DNA of 64,000 nt from Mycobacterium aquaticum (GCF_002086485.1 NZ_MVHF01000003.1:290583-354582); one strand, 5' to 3'. Shown: positions 1 through 9,673, counted from the first letter of the stretch. Program-made: numbers and translations. Notes: generated by a model not told the origin, from the letters alone.

Positions 1-1114
1 TGGCCAGTGTCTCGGCGGGCGGGTTGATCAGCGGGTTCTTGCTCAAGTTCGGATTGATCTTGTCGAGCTCCTCGGCCATGTCCGTCAGGACGGGCACGTA
101 CTGGGTGAACGCGACGAGCTTGGCGTAGTTCGGGCGATCGTAGACGTAGTTGATCCAGGCCTCGGCACCCTTCTGGTTCTGGGTGGTGTAGGGGATCACC
201 ATGGTGTCGATGAACCAGTCGCCGCCCGCTTCCGGGACCACGAAGTGCAGATTGGGATTGTCTGCCTGCAGCTGCACCACATCACCCGAATAGGCTTGGG
301 CGACAGCGATATTGCCGGCAGCAAGGTCGTCGGCGTAGTCGTTGCCGGTGAACCTGCGGATCTGCCCCTTGTCCTTCTGCTCACGGACCAGGTCGACGGC
401 CTTCTGGACCCCTTCCTTCGTGGGGTTTTCTGGCGAGTTGCCCTGAGACTGCATGATCATGCCCAGACCGTCCTGCATATCGGACAGCAGGCTGACCCGG
501 CCCTTGAACGCGGGGTCCCACAGGTCCTCGACCTTCGCGATGTCGCGGCCGGTCGCGGCTTTGTTGTAAGCGAGACCGACCATGCCGGTCATGTACGGCG
601 CCGTGTACTTACGGCCCGGGTCGACCTGCGCGTTGAGCAGATCGGGGCGCAGGTTCTTCTTGTTGGGGACGCGGGAATCGCGGATCTCGTTGAGCCAGTG
701 CAGGCCGTTGAGCCGAAGCGCCATGAACTGGGTGGGCACCACCAGATCCGCGCCGATGTCCTGCTTGCGCGACAACGGCTCCTTGACCTTGGCGAACCAC
801 TGCTCGTTGTCGTTGAAGTCCTCTCGGTAGTCCACGGTGAGCCCGGAAGCCTTCTGGAAGGCGTCGACGAAGCCGGGCGCCATGTAGAGCGGCCAGTTCG
901 AAATGCGCAGATGGCCGCTCGCCGGAGTGCCGTCATCGGGGGGCGCGGAGCTCGAGGGGCTACTGGCCTTCTCGCTGGAGCCACACGCCGCGAGGAACGA
1001 CGGGCCAAGGGCGAGCGCGGCTGCGGCCGCCGCGCCTCCGCCCAGGAACCGGCGCCGGGAAGTGGGGTTGGCGGCCAGTCGGGCGAGCAGTGCGGGATCG
1101 GTGTGGTTGGGCAT
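1..1114 (-). CDS. potD: Polyamine-type ABC transporter substrate-binding lipoprotein (3' end cut by window edge)
   Basis: Extracytoplasmic binding protein of a spermidine/putrescine-type ABC importer; the ATPase gene lies directly upstream. The start is ATG at 1114, preceded by a GAAAGG ribosome binding site. The N-terminus carries a twin-arginine motif (RRRFLG, residues 20-25), an Ala-rich h-region and a lipobox LAAC with Cys44, so it should be exported folded by Tat and then lipidated. About 371 codons are present, close to the usual family length, so only the last few residues and stop are missing. It follows potA by 63 bases on the same strand, and the permease genes would be expected beyond the window edge. 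Substrate is inferred from the family; polyamine versus another small cation is not decided by the sequence. Confidence 0.85.
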   Translation of the reverse strand, partial: MPNHTDPALLARLAANPTSRRRFLGGGAAAAAALALGPSFLAACGSSEKASSPSSSAPPDDGTPASGHLRISNWPLYMAPGFVDAFQKASGLTVDYREDFNDNEQWFAKVKEPLSRKQDIGADLVVPTQFMALRLNGLHWLNEIRDSRVPNKKNLRPDLLNAQVDPGRKYTAPYMTGMVGLAYNKAATGRDIAKVEDLWDPAFKGRVSLLSDMQDGLGMIMQSQGNSPENPTKEGVQKAVDLVREQKDKGQIRRFTGNDYADDLAAGNIAVAQAYSGDVVQLQADNPNLHFVVPEAGGDWFIDTMVIPYTTQNQKGAEAWINYVYDRPNYAKLVAFTQYVPVLTDMAEELDKINPNLSKNPLINPPAETLA

Positions 1115-1177
1115 GAGCGACCTTTCGGTGAATTGGGGCGCTTTCGGATGAGGGGGAGTGGTGACGGCAGGCGGCGA

Positions 1178-2386
1178 CTACGAGTCGTCGAGCATCTCTT
1201 CGAGGTCCTCGGTGGTCGGGATGTCCGCCGCGGGCAGTACCCGGGAGGCGTCCGGTGACCAGCTGACGTGCACGGCGTCGCCGGGCCGCAGCAGCGGCAG
1301 GTCCTGCTCCGCGCCGACGTGGGCGATGATGGTCGAATCATCTTGCGCGGCAAGGGAAAGCCGCACCACCGGGCCCTGGAAGGTGAGATCCTTGACGGTC
1401 GCGGGCACGGTCGCTACGTCCCCGTCCGGCCGGTCCATGGTCACCCGGACTCGTTCCGGACGCACCATGAGCGTCGCGTGGCCGCCGGGCTCGATCGTCG
1501 TGTCGCCGGGCTTGGCCTTCAATGTCGTTCCCAGCACGTCGACTTCGACGAAATCGCGGTTGGCCCTTCCGGTCTGCCGTCCGGCCCACAGGTTGGCCTG
1601 GCCGATGAAGCTCGCCACGAACACCGTGGCCGGCCGATCGTAGATCTCGGTCGGGGTGCCGATCTGCTCGACGTTGCCCGCGTTCATCACGGCGATCCGG
1701 TCGCTCATGGTGAGCGCTTCTTCCTGATCGTGCGTGACGTAGATGAAGGTGATCCCGACTTCCCGCTGGATGCGTTTGAGTTCGAACTGCATGGCATGCC
1801 GCAGCTTCAGATCCAGCGCGCCCAACGGCTCGTCGAGCAACAGCGCGCTCGGGTAGTTGACCAGCGCGCGTGCCAGCGCGACCCGCTGCTGCTGCCCGCC
1901 GGACAGCTGGCCGGGTTTGCGATTGGCGAAGTCCGTCAGTCGCACGATCTCCAACAGCTCGTCGACGCTGCGCTTGATCTCGGCCGCGCTCTTCTTCGCG
2001 GACTTCTTCCGGCTGCGTGGCCCATAGGCGACGTTGTCCCACACTGTCATATGCGGGAACAGCGCGTAGTGCTGGAACACAGTGTTGACGTTGCGCTTGT
2101 GCGGCGGGACGTGGGACACGTCGACGCCTTCGAGCCGGATCGCGCCCTCGGTGGGGCTCTCGAATCCCGCGATCATCCGAAGCGTCGTCGTCTTGCCACA
2201 CCCGGATGGACCGAGCATGGAGAAGAACTCGCCGGAGGCGATCGAGAAGTCCGCCTCCTGTACGGCGACGTAGTCGGCGAAGCGTTTGGTCACATGGTCG
2301 ATCTCGATGACTGGGCTGCCACTTGCAGGTGGCGCTCCAGCTTGTCCCGCCGAATCGTCGATGGCGGTGGTGTCTGGGCCGGTCAG
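1178..2386 (-). CDS. potA: ABC transporter ATP-binding protein, PotA family, with probable CTG start
   Basis: Cytoplasmic ATPase of the polyamine-type importer. Visible are Walker A (GPSGCGKTT), Q-loop, signature [15 protein letters not shown], Walker B ([11 protein letters not shown]), the H-loop (VTHDQEEAL) and a C-terminal TOBE-type domain with MVRPERV. The first ATG/GTG in frame is a GTG at 2293, but that cuts into the first beta strand ([11 protein letters not shown]). The frame is open upstream to a TGA and contains only one plausible start, CTG at 2386. It sits exactly 7 bases after a perfect AGGAGG (2394-2399). This gives 402 residues with a 20-odd residue Pro/Gly/Ala-rich leader. Function is secure; the CTG start is inferred from frame and spacing. 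Confidence 0.88.
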   Translation of the reverse strand: MTGPDTTAIDDSAGQAGAPPASGSPVIEIDHVTKRFADYVAVQEADFSIASGEFFSMLGPSGCGKTTTLRMIAGFESPTEGAIRLEGVDVSHVPPHKRNVNTVFQHYALFPHMTVWDNVAYGPRSRKKSAKKSAAEIKRSVDELLEIVRLTDFANRKPGQLSGGQQQRVALARALVNYPSALLLDEPLGALDLKLRHAMQFELKRIQREVGITFIYVTHDQEEALTMSDRIAVMNAGNVEQIGTPTEIYDRPATVFVASFIGQANLWAGRQTGRANRDFVEVDVLGTTLKAKPGDTTIEPGGHATLMVRPERVRVTMDRPDGDVATVPATVKDLTFQGPVVRLSLAAQDDSTIIAHVGAEQDLPLLRPGDAVHVSWSPDASRVLPAADIPTTEDLEEMLDDS

Positions 2387-2637
2387 TGGAGTTCCTCCTA
2401 AGGCTCAGCGTGGCGCTGTGGGTAAACCATCGCGGATGGGGCCGACGTTCGCAAGCGATTCCGCAACGATTTAACATTTCTACAATGGAATCCTTCGTTT
2501 GAAGGCGACTTTTGCACGTATTCCTACAGTGAAGGGGGCGTGCAACCACAACCAGCGCGCTCGCGCTGACGGGTCTGGGAGGCTGCGCTCAGTTTCTCAG
2601 GATGCTGCGATCCGGCGGCGCGAAACCGACGACGGGA

Positions 2638-4098
2638 TCAGCCCCATTCGTGGTTCATCGCCCGGGCCTCCGACAGGGTTTGCACCGATTGCCGGTGGCG
2701 ATCGGGAGTACGCGACATTGCGATGAGAGCCATCGCCAGGGCGGCCGTGACCGCGCCTGCGACGAAGATGATCACGAAGCTGGATTCCGAAGGTACGCGG
2801 GCGTGGCCGATGAGCACCGCGACGATCGCGGCGGCGATCGAGCTCCCGACTGTCCGGGCTATGGCATTCATGCTCGTGGCGATACCCGTCTGCGCCGCGT
2901 CGACCTCGCTGACAACCAGGGCAGGTAACGCCCCGTACCCCAGGCTGATGTACGCGTTGGCCAGCACCCCGGCGACGATCACCTGCCAGGCCTGGTCGTG
3001 GGCGAGCGCCAGCACGACGAACCCGGCGATGCCGGCGACGGCCGCGACTGCCATCACCCGCCGTGCGCCGTAGCGGTCGATGAACCGACCGCTGATCAGG
3101 GCCACGACGAATCCGGTGAGTGCGCCCGGCAACAGGAAATAGACGCTGACCTGCAGCACGGTGGCGCCGAACCCGTAGCCGGCCACCTCGCGCGGCATCT
3201 GGACGAACTGGGTGAGCCCCAGGAAGGCGAAGTACAACCCCATGCCGACGAAGACAGTGGCGACGTTGGTCATCAGGATCGGCCGTCGGGTGAGCATCGC
3301 GGTCGACACGAGGGGCTGTTGCACCCGCCGCTCCCACAACCACCACCCGGCCAGCACGACCACTCCGGCCGTCAGCAGGCCGAGCGTCGCCGGGACGGCC
3401 CAGCCCCACGCGTTGCCCTGGGTGATGCCGAGCAGCAAGGCCGACAGTCCGACGGCCAGCCCGATGGCCCCGAGCCAGTCGATGGTGCCGGTCGTGTCCG
3501 GCCGACGGTCTGGAACGGCAAGTGCCGCAAGGACAATGACCACGGCGGTGAAGGCAGTGGTGAGCCAGAAGACGCGGTGATAGCCGGCGTCGCCCGACAT
3601 CAATAGTCCCGTCACGACCAACCCGGCGCCGCCACCGAAGCCGAGGGTCCCCGACAGGATCGACATCGCCCCCACCAGTCTGTCCTCGGCGAGTTCGGCC
3701 CGCAGTACGGCGATACTGATCGGATAGAGCGCGTAGGAGGCGCCCTGCAGCACCCGCGCGACGATCAGTAGCGGCACCGAGGCGGTGGTCGCGGCCAGCA
3801 GCGAGCCGGCGAGTACGACGGCAAGCACGGCGAGCAGAACCCGCTTCTTGCTGTACAGGTCGGCGAGGCGGCCGATGAGTGGGGTGGCCGCGGCTGCGGC
3901 AAGCAGGTTCGCGGTCACCGCCCAACTCACCGCAGCGGTTGTCGATCCCAGTTGTGTGGCGATGACACCGAGGACGGGCACCACTGCGGTCTGCAGGACC
4001 GCGACGGTCAGCACGACGAGACTCAACCCGGCGATCAGCACGGCGGGGCGGGTCGCGGTGGTGTCAGGGTTTCCGATCCTGGGCACCACCACCGTCAC
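2638..4098 (-). CDS. MFS drug-type exporter (DHA2-like)
   Basis: Integral membrane transporter of the major facilitator superfamily, 486 residues, with roughly 14 hydrophobic segments, which fits the drug:H+ antiporter-2 group. Motif A is visible as GRLADLYSKKR between helices 2 and 3, and helix 4 carries RVLQGASYALYPI. It starts at a GTG (4098), with further in-frame GTG codons immediately downstream that could serve instead. It is divergent from the NCS1 permease gene with only about 55 bases between them, so the promoters must overlap. The substrate cannot be read from the sequence. Confidence 0.8.
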   Translation of the reverse strand: MTVVVPRIGNPDTTATRPAVLIAGLSLVVLTVAVLQTAVVPVLGVIATQLGSTTAAVSWAVTANLLAAAAATPLIGRLADLYSKKRVLLAVLAVVLAGSLLAATTASVPLLIVARVLQGASYALYPISIAVLRAELAEDRLVGAMSILSGTLGFGGGAGLVVTGLLMSGDAGYHRVFWLTTAFTAVVIVLAALAVPDRRPDTTGTIDWLGAIGLAVGLSALLLGITQGNAWGWAVPATLGLLTAGVVVLAGWWLWERRVQQPLVSTAMLTRRPILMTNVATVFVGMGLYFAFLGLTQFVQMPREVAGYGFGATVLQVSVYFLLPGALTGFVVALISGRFIDRYGARRVMAVAAVAGIAGFVVLALAHDQAWQVIVAGVLANAYISLGYGALPALVVSEVDAAQTGIATSMNAIARTVGSSIAAAIVAVLIGHARVPSESSFVIIFVAGAVTAALAMALIAMSRTPDRHRQSVQTLSEARAMNHEWG

Positions 4099-4153
4099 TC
4101 CATTCGTTAGCCTATCTTTTCAGTTTCCCGATTATGAACCGGCGCTCATCGGC

Positions 4154-5557
4154 ATGATGAAATGGGCCATGCCTTCTCGGTCCAACGTGCTCAACGCCAC
4201 CGCCTTCACCGGGCGCCGCCCGACCGGCGCCGGTGACCTCGCGGTCGAAACGCACGGCATCGCGCCGATCGCTCAGGATCAGCGGTACGGCCGTCCGTCG
4301 CGGTTGTTCACCGTGTGGTTCGCACCTCAGGTCAATATGACGGGCGTCTTCACCGGGACGCTGGCGATCGCACTGGGTCTGGGCTTCTGGCTGGGCATGC
4401 TGGCCATGGTCATCGGCACCGTTCTCGGGTCATTGGTGGTGGCCTACCTGTCGACGTGGGGCCCGCGCACCGGCGCCGGCCAGTTGCCCAACGCGAGAAT
4501 GGCGTTCGGTGGATTCGTCGTGGTGCCCGGTGTGCTGCAGTGGGGTTCGTCGATCGCGTGGGACGCGTTGGTCGGATTGTTCGGCGGGGAAGCGCTGGCT
4601 GTCCTCGTCGGCATCCCGTTCTGGATCGCCGTGCTCATCGTCCTCGGTGTCCAGGGTGTCGTCGGATTCTTCGGTTACGAGCTCATCCACCGGCTGCAGG
4701 CGGTGCTCACCGTCGTCTTGCTGGTCACCTTCGTGGTGTTCGCCGCCAAGCTGGTCAGCGGGCAGGACGTGGTCACACCGGCGACCACCCACGGTGCAGC
4801 GCTGGTCGGTGCCTTCGTCTTCGAGGTGACCATCGCGCTGAGCCTGGCCATCTCGTGGGCGAGCTATGCCGCAGACTTCAGTCGATACCTGCCCGCGACG
4901 GCACCCCGGGGCCACGTCTTCGGGTACACGTTCGCCGGTATCGCATCGGCGTACATCTTCGTTCAGGGCATCGGTATCGCCGGCGCGGCAGCGATCGGTG
5001 AGCAGACCGCCGAGGGCGTGCGAACGGTGATGGGCGGCGGGATCCTCGGTGGGCTCGCCCTGTTGATCATCGCACTGGCCGCCGTGGGTTCAGGGGTGAT
5101 GAACGACTACAGCGGTTCCCTGGCGCTGCAGACCATCGGAGTGCGGGTGCGACGGCCGGTCTCCGCCGTCATCGTCACGGCACTCGCCTTTTTCCTGATC
5201 CTGTGGCTGCACGCCGCCGATACCGCGAGCCGATTCACCGACGTGTTGTTGTTGGTCAGCTACTGGATTCCGGCGTTCGTGGCAGTGGTGTCGGTGGACT
5301 GGGCGTTCCGGATCCGCGGACGCGACACGCTCGACCCATCGGTCGAGGAAACCAGCCGGTCCGACGCGGTGGCTGCGCTGATCACCTTCGTCATCTCCTA
5401 CGCGGTGGCGATGCCGTTCATGAACACCTCACTGATCCACGGGCCGGTGGCGACCGCGTGGTACGGCGCCGACATCGCCTACTTCGTGAATTTCGGTGTC
5501 GCTCTGGCGCTCTACGGCGGTTACCGGCTGCTGCAGGCCAAACGCGGCCGGCAGTAG
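4154..5557 (+). CDS. NCS1-family purine/cytosine-type permease
   Basis: Twelve-helix cation symporter of the nucleobase:cation symporter-1 family, about 467 residues, the usual family length. The family N-terminal pattern is present (HGIAPIAQDQRYGRPSRLF, then WFAPQVNMTGVFTGTLA), as is the helix 5-6 region SWASYAADFSRYLP. Candidate starts are ATG 4154, 4157 and 4169; none has a strong ribosome binding site. The same frame is open further upstream, but that stretch runs antisense through the MFS gene and is a shadow. It is one of three nucleobase-type permeases in the window and could supply purines or cytosine, but it is 18 kb from the urate island. Confidence 0.8.
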   Translation: MMKWAMPSRSNVLNATAFTGRRPTGAGDLAVETHGIAPIAQDQRYGRPSRLFTVWFAPQVNMTGVFTGTLAIALGLGFWLGMLAMVIGTVLGSLVVAYLSTWGPRTGAGQLPNARMAFGGFVVVPGVLQWGSSIAWDALVGLFGGEALAVLVGIPFWIAVLIVLGVQGVVGFFGYELIHRLQAVLTVVLLVTFVVFAAKLVSGQDVVTPATTHGAALVGAFVFEVTIALSLAISWASYAADFSRYLPATAPRGHVFGYTFAGIASAYIFVQGIGIAGAAAIGEQTAEGVRTVMGGGILGGLALLIIALAAVGSGVMNDYSGSLALQTIGVRVRRPVSAVIVTALAFFLILWLHAADTASRFTDVLLLVSYWIPAFVAVVSVDWAFRIRGRDTLDPSVEETSRSDAVAALITFVISYAVAMPFMNTSLIHGPVATAWYGADIAYFVNFGVALALYGGYRLLQAKRGRQ

Positions 5558-5561
5558 AACT

Positions 5562-6407
5562 TCACAGCGGGTGTTCGGCGAACCATTCCAGCAGTAGGTC
5601 CGCCACGGTGTCAGGCTCTTCGTCGGGCAACCAGTGCGATGCGCCGCGAATCGTTTCGAAGCGGTACGGTCCGGACACGAATTTCGCGGTCTCGTGGGCC
5701 GGTTTGGCGGTGATCGCGGTGTCCCCGTCGCTCCAGATGTACATCGTCGGCACCCGGACCCGGTGCTTGATCTCGCCCGAATCGGACAAGAGCATCGCGC
5801 GGTACCAGTTGAGCGCCGAGGTCAGCGCGCCGGGTTCGAGCATCGCTTCGGTGTCGCGTTGCGCGTGCGCGGCAGCCTGACCGCTGCGGAGCAGGGCATC
5901 GGTGATCCTGGTGCCTGCGCCATTCCGCCCGAGCAGCAGCCGCTCGGGCAGCCGGGGTAGTTGAGCGACGTACATGTACCAGGACGCCAGCCCCTGCCGG
6001 CTGGTCGGTATGGCACGCAGGAATGGCACCGGATGGGGGACCGAGATCGGCGAGAACGATGCCAATCGGTCTGGCCGGCGCAGCGCGACTCCCCAGCCGA
6101 CGGCAGCGCCCCAGTCGTGCCCGACGAGGTGCACGCGGTCGGCTCCGCTGCCGTCGATGAGGGCCAGCGCGTCGTCGACCAACTCGGACATCCGGTAGTC
6201 GCGGCGGCGCAGCGGCCGCGCGCCGGGGGAATAGCCCCGTTGATTCGGTGCCAGGCACCGGTATCCGTGCGCCGTCAGCCGCGCCATCACGGCTTCCCAG
6301 CTGGTGTTGCGCTGAGGAAATCCGTGCAGCAGAACCACGACCGGCCCATCCGCAGGGCCGTCGTCGATGACGTCAAAAACCAGGCCGCCGCGGCGGAACT
6401 GTTCCAT
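5562..6407 (-). CDS. Epoxide-hydrolase-like alpha/beta hydrolase
   Basis: Cytoplasmic alpha/beta hydrolase of 281 residues. The oxyanion motif HGFP, the nucleophile elbow GHDWG (Asp nucleophile, typical of soluble epoxide hydrolases and haloalkane dehalogenases), an acid region WSDGD and the catalytic His in GASHWLP are all in order. The start is ATG 6407 after GAGAGGG; the frame is open further upstream but without homology-like sequence. It is convergent with the NCS1 permease gene with 4 bases between the stops. Epoxide hydrolase is the best family call; substrate unknown. Confidence 0.78.
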   Translation of the reverse strand: MEQFRRGGLVFDVIDDGPADGPVVVLLHGFPQRNTSWEAVMARLTAHGYRCLAPNQRGYSPGARPLRRRDYRMSELVDDALALIDGSGADRVHLVGHDWGAAVGWGVALRRPDRLASFSPISVPHPVPFLRAIPTSRQGLASWYMYVAQLPRLPERLLLGRNGAGTRITDALLRSGQAAAHAQRDTEAMLEPGALTSALNWYRAMLLSDSGEIKHRVRVPTMYIWSDGDTAITAKPAHETAKFVSGPYRFETIRGASHWLPDEEPDTVADLLLEWFAEHPL

Positions 6408-6617
6408 CTCGCACCCTCTCCCCGACGTGGCAATCGGGATCGGCACGGATTGTCCTCTCGGGCAGGGCATTTGACGGCCACGGTGGGCCCGCCGATTTCC
6501 GGTTGCCGATCGCCGCAAGCAGCCTAACGCTCCCGCGCGGTATCCGATTCGATGCAGCCCCGACACCGCCGACCAAACCTGCTGACAGCGACGTCGCGGT
6601 GCGGCACAGTTACCGAC

Positions 6618-7010
6618 ATGACCAGTCCGAAGTTTCCCAAACCGAGTGACCTCAAATCGGCCGCACAGGCTGCGGTGGAGACCGCTCAGTCGGCGGTCGA
6701 GACCGCGCAGGCCGTCGCGAACAGCGCGATGCGCATTCCGCCCGCATCAGCCCAACTCGCCGTGCAATTACCCGATCTGATCGAGAATCTGGCGGTTGCG
6801 ACTGAACGGCTCAATACGACGATCGATCGCACCGAGCGTTATCTGGCGATGGCCGACCCGATGTTCCGCACGATGGATCGGCTTCTGCCTCAGTTGGAGG
6901 CGCTCGTCGCCACCGGAAACGACGTGTTCCGGATGCTGTCGAACATCCCGGGGCTGTCGAAGTTCAATCCGTTCGCGACGCGCCCGACCGACGACCGCGG
7001 CGCCGGATAG
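6618..7010 (+). CDS. Small helical protein, phasin-like, function unknown
   Basis: A 130-residue protein rich in Ala and Gln with heptad-like helices (SAAQAAVETAQSAVETAQAVANSA and further amphipathic segments), ending in a short Pro/Gly tail after SNIPGLSKFNPF. The composition resembles small mycobacterial coiled-coil or phasin-like proteins, but I do not recognise a named family. The start chosen is ATG 6618; there is no strong ribosome binding site. It ends in a perfect hairpin shared with the convergent secreted-protein gene. Confidence 0.6.
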   Translation: MTSPKFPKPSDLKSAAQAAVETAQSAVETAQAVANSAMRIPPASAQLAVQLPDLIENLAVATERLNTTIDRTERYLAMADPMFRTMDRLLPQLEALVATGNDVFRMLSNIPGLSKFNPFATRPTDDRGAG

Positions 7011-7012
7011 CT

Positions 7013-7042
7013 GATGGGCCGCCCCGAAAGCGGCGGCCCATC
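7013..7042. terminator. Bidirectional terminator-like hairpin
   Basis: A perfect 11-bp inverted repeat, GATGGGCCGCC (7013-7023) and GGCGGCCCATC (7032-7042), with an 8-base loop. It begins 2 bases after the stop of the plus-strand gene and lies 17 bases before the stop of the minus-strand gene, so it can serve both. There is only a short T-run on either side. Confidence 0.75.
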
Positions 7043-7058
7043 GACAGTTTCGGTGGAG

Positions 7059-7385
7059 TTACATCGGAATCCAGGTGCCCAGGAACCAGAAGCCCCAACC
7101 GTGGCCGTCCGCTGCCTGCATCGGCGTCACCTGCTGGCCGTTCCAGTTGAACGGCTGGTGGTCGTTGCGGCCTTGATCGATGCCGCGGTTGTGCCAGTCG
7201 ACCGGTCCGGCCGGTCCGCGGTCGGGTCCGCGATCGTCGCGGTGGTTGTCGCACTGCGGGGCGCCGGGACGGTCGCAGCCCCAGCCCGGGTCCGCGCTTG
7301 CCGTGCCGAGACCGACACCGAACAGCCCGGCCATTCCGATGCCCGCGGCCAGCGCCGAGACACCCAGGGTTCGCTTGAACGTCAT
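7059..7385 (-). CDS. Small secreted protein, Asp/Gly/Trp-rich
   Basis: A 108-residue protein with a clear Sec signal peptide (TFKRTLGVSALAAGIGMAGLFG, cleavage likely after GTASA) and a mature part of about 75 residues. The mature part is rich in Asp, Arg, Gly and Trp (PGWGCDRPGAPQCDNHRDDRGPDRGP at its start) and ends FWFLGTWIPM. This organisation matches small exported proteins common in mycobacteria; no enzyme motif is visible. Two Cys in the mature N-terminus could form a disulfide. It terminates at the shared hairpin. Confidence 0.65.
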   Translation of the reverse strand: MTFKRTLGVSALAAGIGMAGLFGVGLGTASADPGWGCDRPGAPQCDNHRDDRGPDRGPAGPVDWHNRGIDQGRNDHQPFNWNGQQVTPMQAADGHGWGFWFLGTWIPM

Positions 7386-7570
7386 AGGTTTACTCCGTTT
7401 CTTCGTGTTACGGCGTCAATGCCGGATGCGAAGCAAAGCTATGACCTGGATTTTTGCCGGCCCTGTGGCGACCTTATGGCGCAGCTGTGCAAGCGATAAC
7501 GGTTCGGACACTGCGGTAACGAATTGAAAACTGTTTGCCATCAATGCTATTGAGCAGTCGAGCGGAGGCG

Positions 7571-8005
7571 TTACGGGCAGGAATCCGATCGCGAATCGAT
7601 GCTGAAGGAATCGTCGCGGATCCAGCCGGAACGGGTGCCGACATCGATTCTGAACCACCGTTGCGGAGCGCCTGCCCACGACGTGTCGGCGATGTCGGAC
7701 ACCTTGTACGTGCCCGCCGCCACTTTCACCGATTCCTGCCCGAATGGCTCCGGTGTCTCACGCAGCATCACCAGCGGGTTGGCAACCGTCACAGCGCACG
7801 TTCCCGCCGAGACCGGCCCGGGTGTCTTGCCCTCTGTACCCGCTGCGGCGCCCGGATTCTGAGCCGTGGAACCGCCGCCTGCGCCGTGGTGGTCGAAAAC
7901 CTCGTGCCACCACCACGGTACGGTCGCCCCGGACAGCAGGGTGATCGCCACCGGCACCCCGATCGCGGCCAGTATCTTTCCGCGGGAATGGGTCTCGACG
8001 TCCAC
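7571..8005 (-). CDS. Membrane-anchored protein with SH3-like C-terminal domain
   Basis: A 144-residue protein: short cytoplasmic N-terminus, one hydrophobic segment (ILAAIGVPVAITLLSGATVPWWW), a Gly/Pro/Ala linker, then a compact beta-rich domain (residues about 68-144) with two Cys bracketing it (GTCAVTV and DSCP). The repeating VMLRETPEP...GQESVKVAAGTYKV...RWFRIDVGTRSGWI pattern resembles extracellular SH3b-type domains. The exact family is not recognised. A near-palindromic box lies about 90 bases upstream of its ATG. Confidence 0.6.
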   Translation of the reverse strand: MDVETHSRGKILAAIGVPVAITLLSGATVPWWWHEVFDHHGAGGGSTAQNPGAAAGTEGKTPGPVSAGTCAVTVANPLVMLRETPEPFGQESVKVAAGTYKVSDIADTSWAGAPQRWFRIDVGTRSGWIRDDSFSIDSRSDSCP

Positions 8006-8090
8006 AGCTGTCCCTCCGAGTCTCAGCCGGCAGGCACCCTCGTCAAAGGTGCAGACATCAAGGGTCGGTCGGAGAACCGAGATCGGCTAG

Positions 8091-8106
8091 CGTAGTGCGC
8101 TACTCG
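8091..8106. other. Short near-palindromic intergenic box sharing GCGCTACTC with another at 35438
   Basis: CGTAGTGCGCTACTCG, an imperfect dyad, in the 111-base gap upstream of the membrane-anchored SH3-like gene. Nine bases (GCGCTACTC) recur inside the perfect 16-bp palindrome at 35438-35453. Both copies are intergenic. Protein binding is inference only. Confidence 0.35.
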
Positions 8107-8116
8107 AATGGCCGAG

Positions 8117-9532
8117 TCAATGGTGCTGAGTAAAGCCGGGAATGCCCGTCGGCCCTGCCGCATCTGTCGTCGAATTCGGCATCGCCACTCGTGGTACCGA
8201 AGGGGTTCCGAGTTGTGCTGCCAGCCAAGGCAGCGCATCGCCGAAGGCCTGGGACGCGAACAGCCAGTCATGCCTGCCGGGCCGCGTCACCACCGTGGAC
8301 GTGATGCCCTGCGTTGCGCCGGTGGCCGACAGCGAACGCGCGGCGACGTCCTGGCCCTCGGGATTCGACACCGGGTCACGTGACGTGCCGTCAGGCGACC
8401 CGGGCACCTCGAACCATCCCGTCACGCCGGTGTAGCGGCCGTGTTTCTTCATGACGGTGGTGGGGTCGAATGCGGCCCACGCGTCGGCGTCGCCGCCGAA
8501 CAACGTGGCGATGCTGTGCTCACGGCTACCGGTGTTGGGGCCGATGTCGCCGGCGATGTCGACGAAGGCGCTGAACAGCTCGGGGTGCATCACAGCCAAG
8601 ACGACCGCGCACGTTCCGCCCATCGACCATCCGGCGACGCCCCAATGGGTGCGCTCGGCGCTGACTCCGAAATTCGCCGCCATGAAGGGGGCAACGTCTT
8701 TCGTGAGGTGATCGGCGGCGTTCCCGCGGGGTCCGTTCACGCATTCGGTGTCGTTGTCGAACCCGCCGGTCGCGTCGACGAAGACCACTGCTGGCGCGCT
8801 GCCATCGTGCTGGGCGGCGAAGTCGTCGATGGTGGCGACCGCATTACCGACCCGAAGCCAGTCGGCCGGCGTGTTCAACGCCGACCCGATCATCATCACC
8901 GTGGGCAAGCGTGGCGGCGGCTTGCTCGCGAACCATATCGGCGGCAGGTAGACGAATTCTCGGCGATGCGCGAAACCCGATGCGTTGGAATTGATCCGCA
9001 CCGGCACGACGACGCCTCGATCAGGCCTTGCGTTCGACAATTGCATGGCGGTGACGCCGACCCGGTCGGTCTGATCGGGTAGCGGACCCGTGGTGAGTTG
9101 CATCCACGCAGTGCGGACCTTGGGGAAGTAGCCCACCCAGGTGTTGACCGACAGTGCCGCGCACACCACACACAGGGGTACGGCCAGCACCGATGCACCG
9201 CGCCGCCACCAGGACGCGCGCCGCCACGTGAGGAAGATGAGGCTCACAGCCGCACCGATCAATCCGATCCACAGCCACAGTCGGCTCGGCGCCGCCTCAC
9301 CGGAGACTCCGATCGAGGAGATGTAGTAGCGAGCCCATACCGCAATCGGCGCGCCGATCAGGGCGGCGAGCGCAAGCCTCCGCCAGCCTCGGCGGTCGGC
9401 GTGGGCCCACATCACGTACAGCACGAGCAGCGCAGCCAGCACCTGCACCGCGATCGGCACCCACCCGTCGACCAGGGATAGCTGTGCGATGCGGTGGCGC
9501 AAGGGCTCTGCCATCTCAACCGCCACGGTCAT
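8117..9532 (-). CDS. Membrane-anchored esterase (esterase D / Ag85-like fold)
   Basis: About 471 residues. The N-terminal third has four hydrophobic segments (for example VQVLAALLVLYVMWA and LWLWIGLIGAAVSLIFL); the rest is an extracytoplasmic alpha/beta-hydrolase of the putative esterase family, with nucleophile motif GWSMGG, an Asp region following FSAFVDIAGD and a C-terminal His in RPGRHDW. This architecture occurs in mycobacterial relatives of antigen 85 and S-formylglutathione hydrolase and suggests an acyl ester in the cell envelope as substrate. Start taken at ATG 9532; a GTG at 9580 and an ATG at 9514 are alternatives. Confidence 0.72.
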   Translation of the reverse strand: MTVAVEMAEPLRHRIAQLSLVDGWVPIAVQVLAALLVLYVMWAHADRRGWRRLALAALIGAPIAVWARYYISSIGVSGEAAPSRLWLWIGLIGAAVSLIFLTWRRASWWRRGASVLAVPLCVVCAALSVNTWVGYFPKVRTAWMQLTTGPLPDQTDRVGVTAMQLSNARPDRGVVVPVRINSNASGFAHRREFVYLPPIWFASKPPPRLPTVMMIGSALNTPADWLRVGNAVATIDDFAAQHDGSAPAVVFVDATGGFDNDTECVNGPRGNAADHLTKDVAPFMAANFGVSAERTHWGVAGWSMGGTCAVVLAVMHPELFSAFVDIAGDIGPNTGSREHSIATLFGGDADAWAAFDPTTVMKKHGRYTGVTGWFEVPGSPDGTSRDPVSNPEGQDVAARSLSATGATQGITSTVVTRPGRHDWLFASQAFGDALPWLAAQLGTPSVPRVAMPNSTTDAAGPTGIPGFTQHH

Positions 9533-9673
9533 ATCTTGCAGACGAGTACCTGTGCGGTTGCTGTTGCCGCCTGCCGACACCCACAGTCAGCCGGTCTACC
9601 TCTGCTCGGCGTACCGCGAGCGATGCGACACGCAGTAGCAGGATCTTCCCATCGGACTGTCAGGTGCCGGCGG

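Noticed and set aside
245..1258. Long plus-strand open frame opposite potD
   Set aside because: It is the antisense shadow of the Tat lipoprotein gene; the minus-strand protein has signal, lipobox and ribosome binding site, while the plus-strand frame has low-complexity Arg/Val/Gly composition and no motif.
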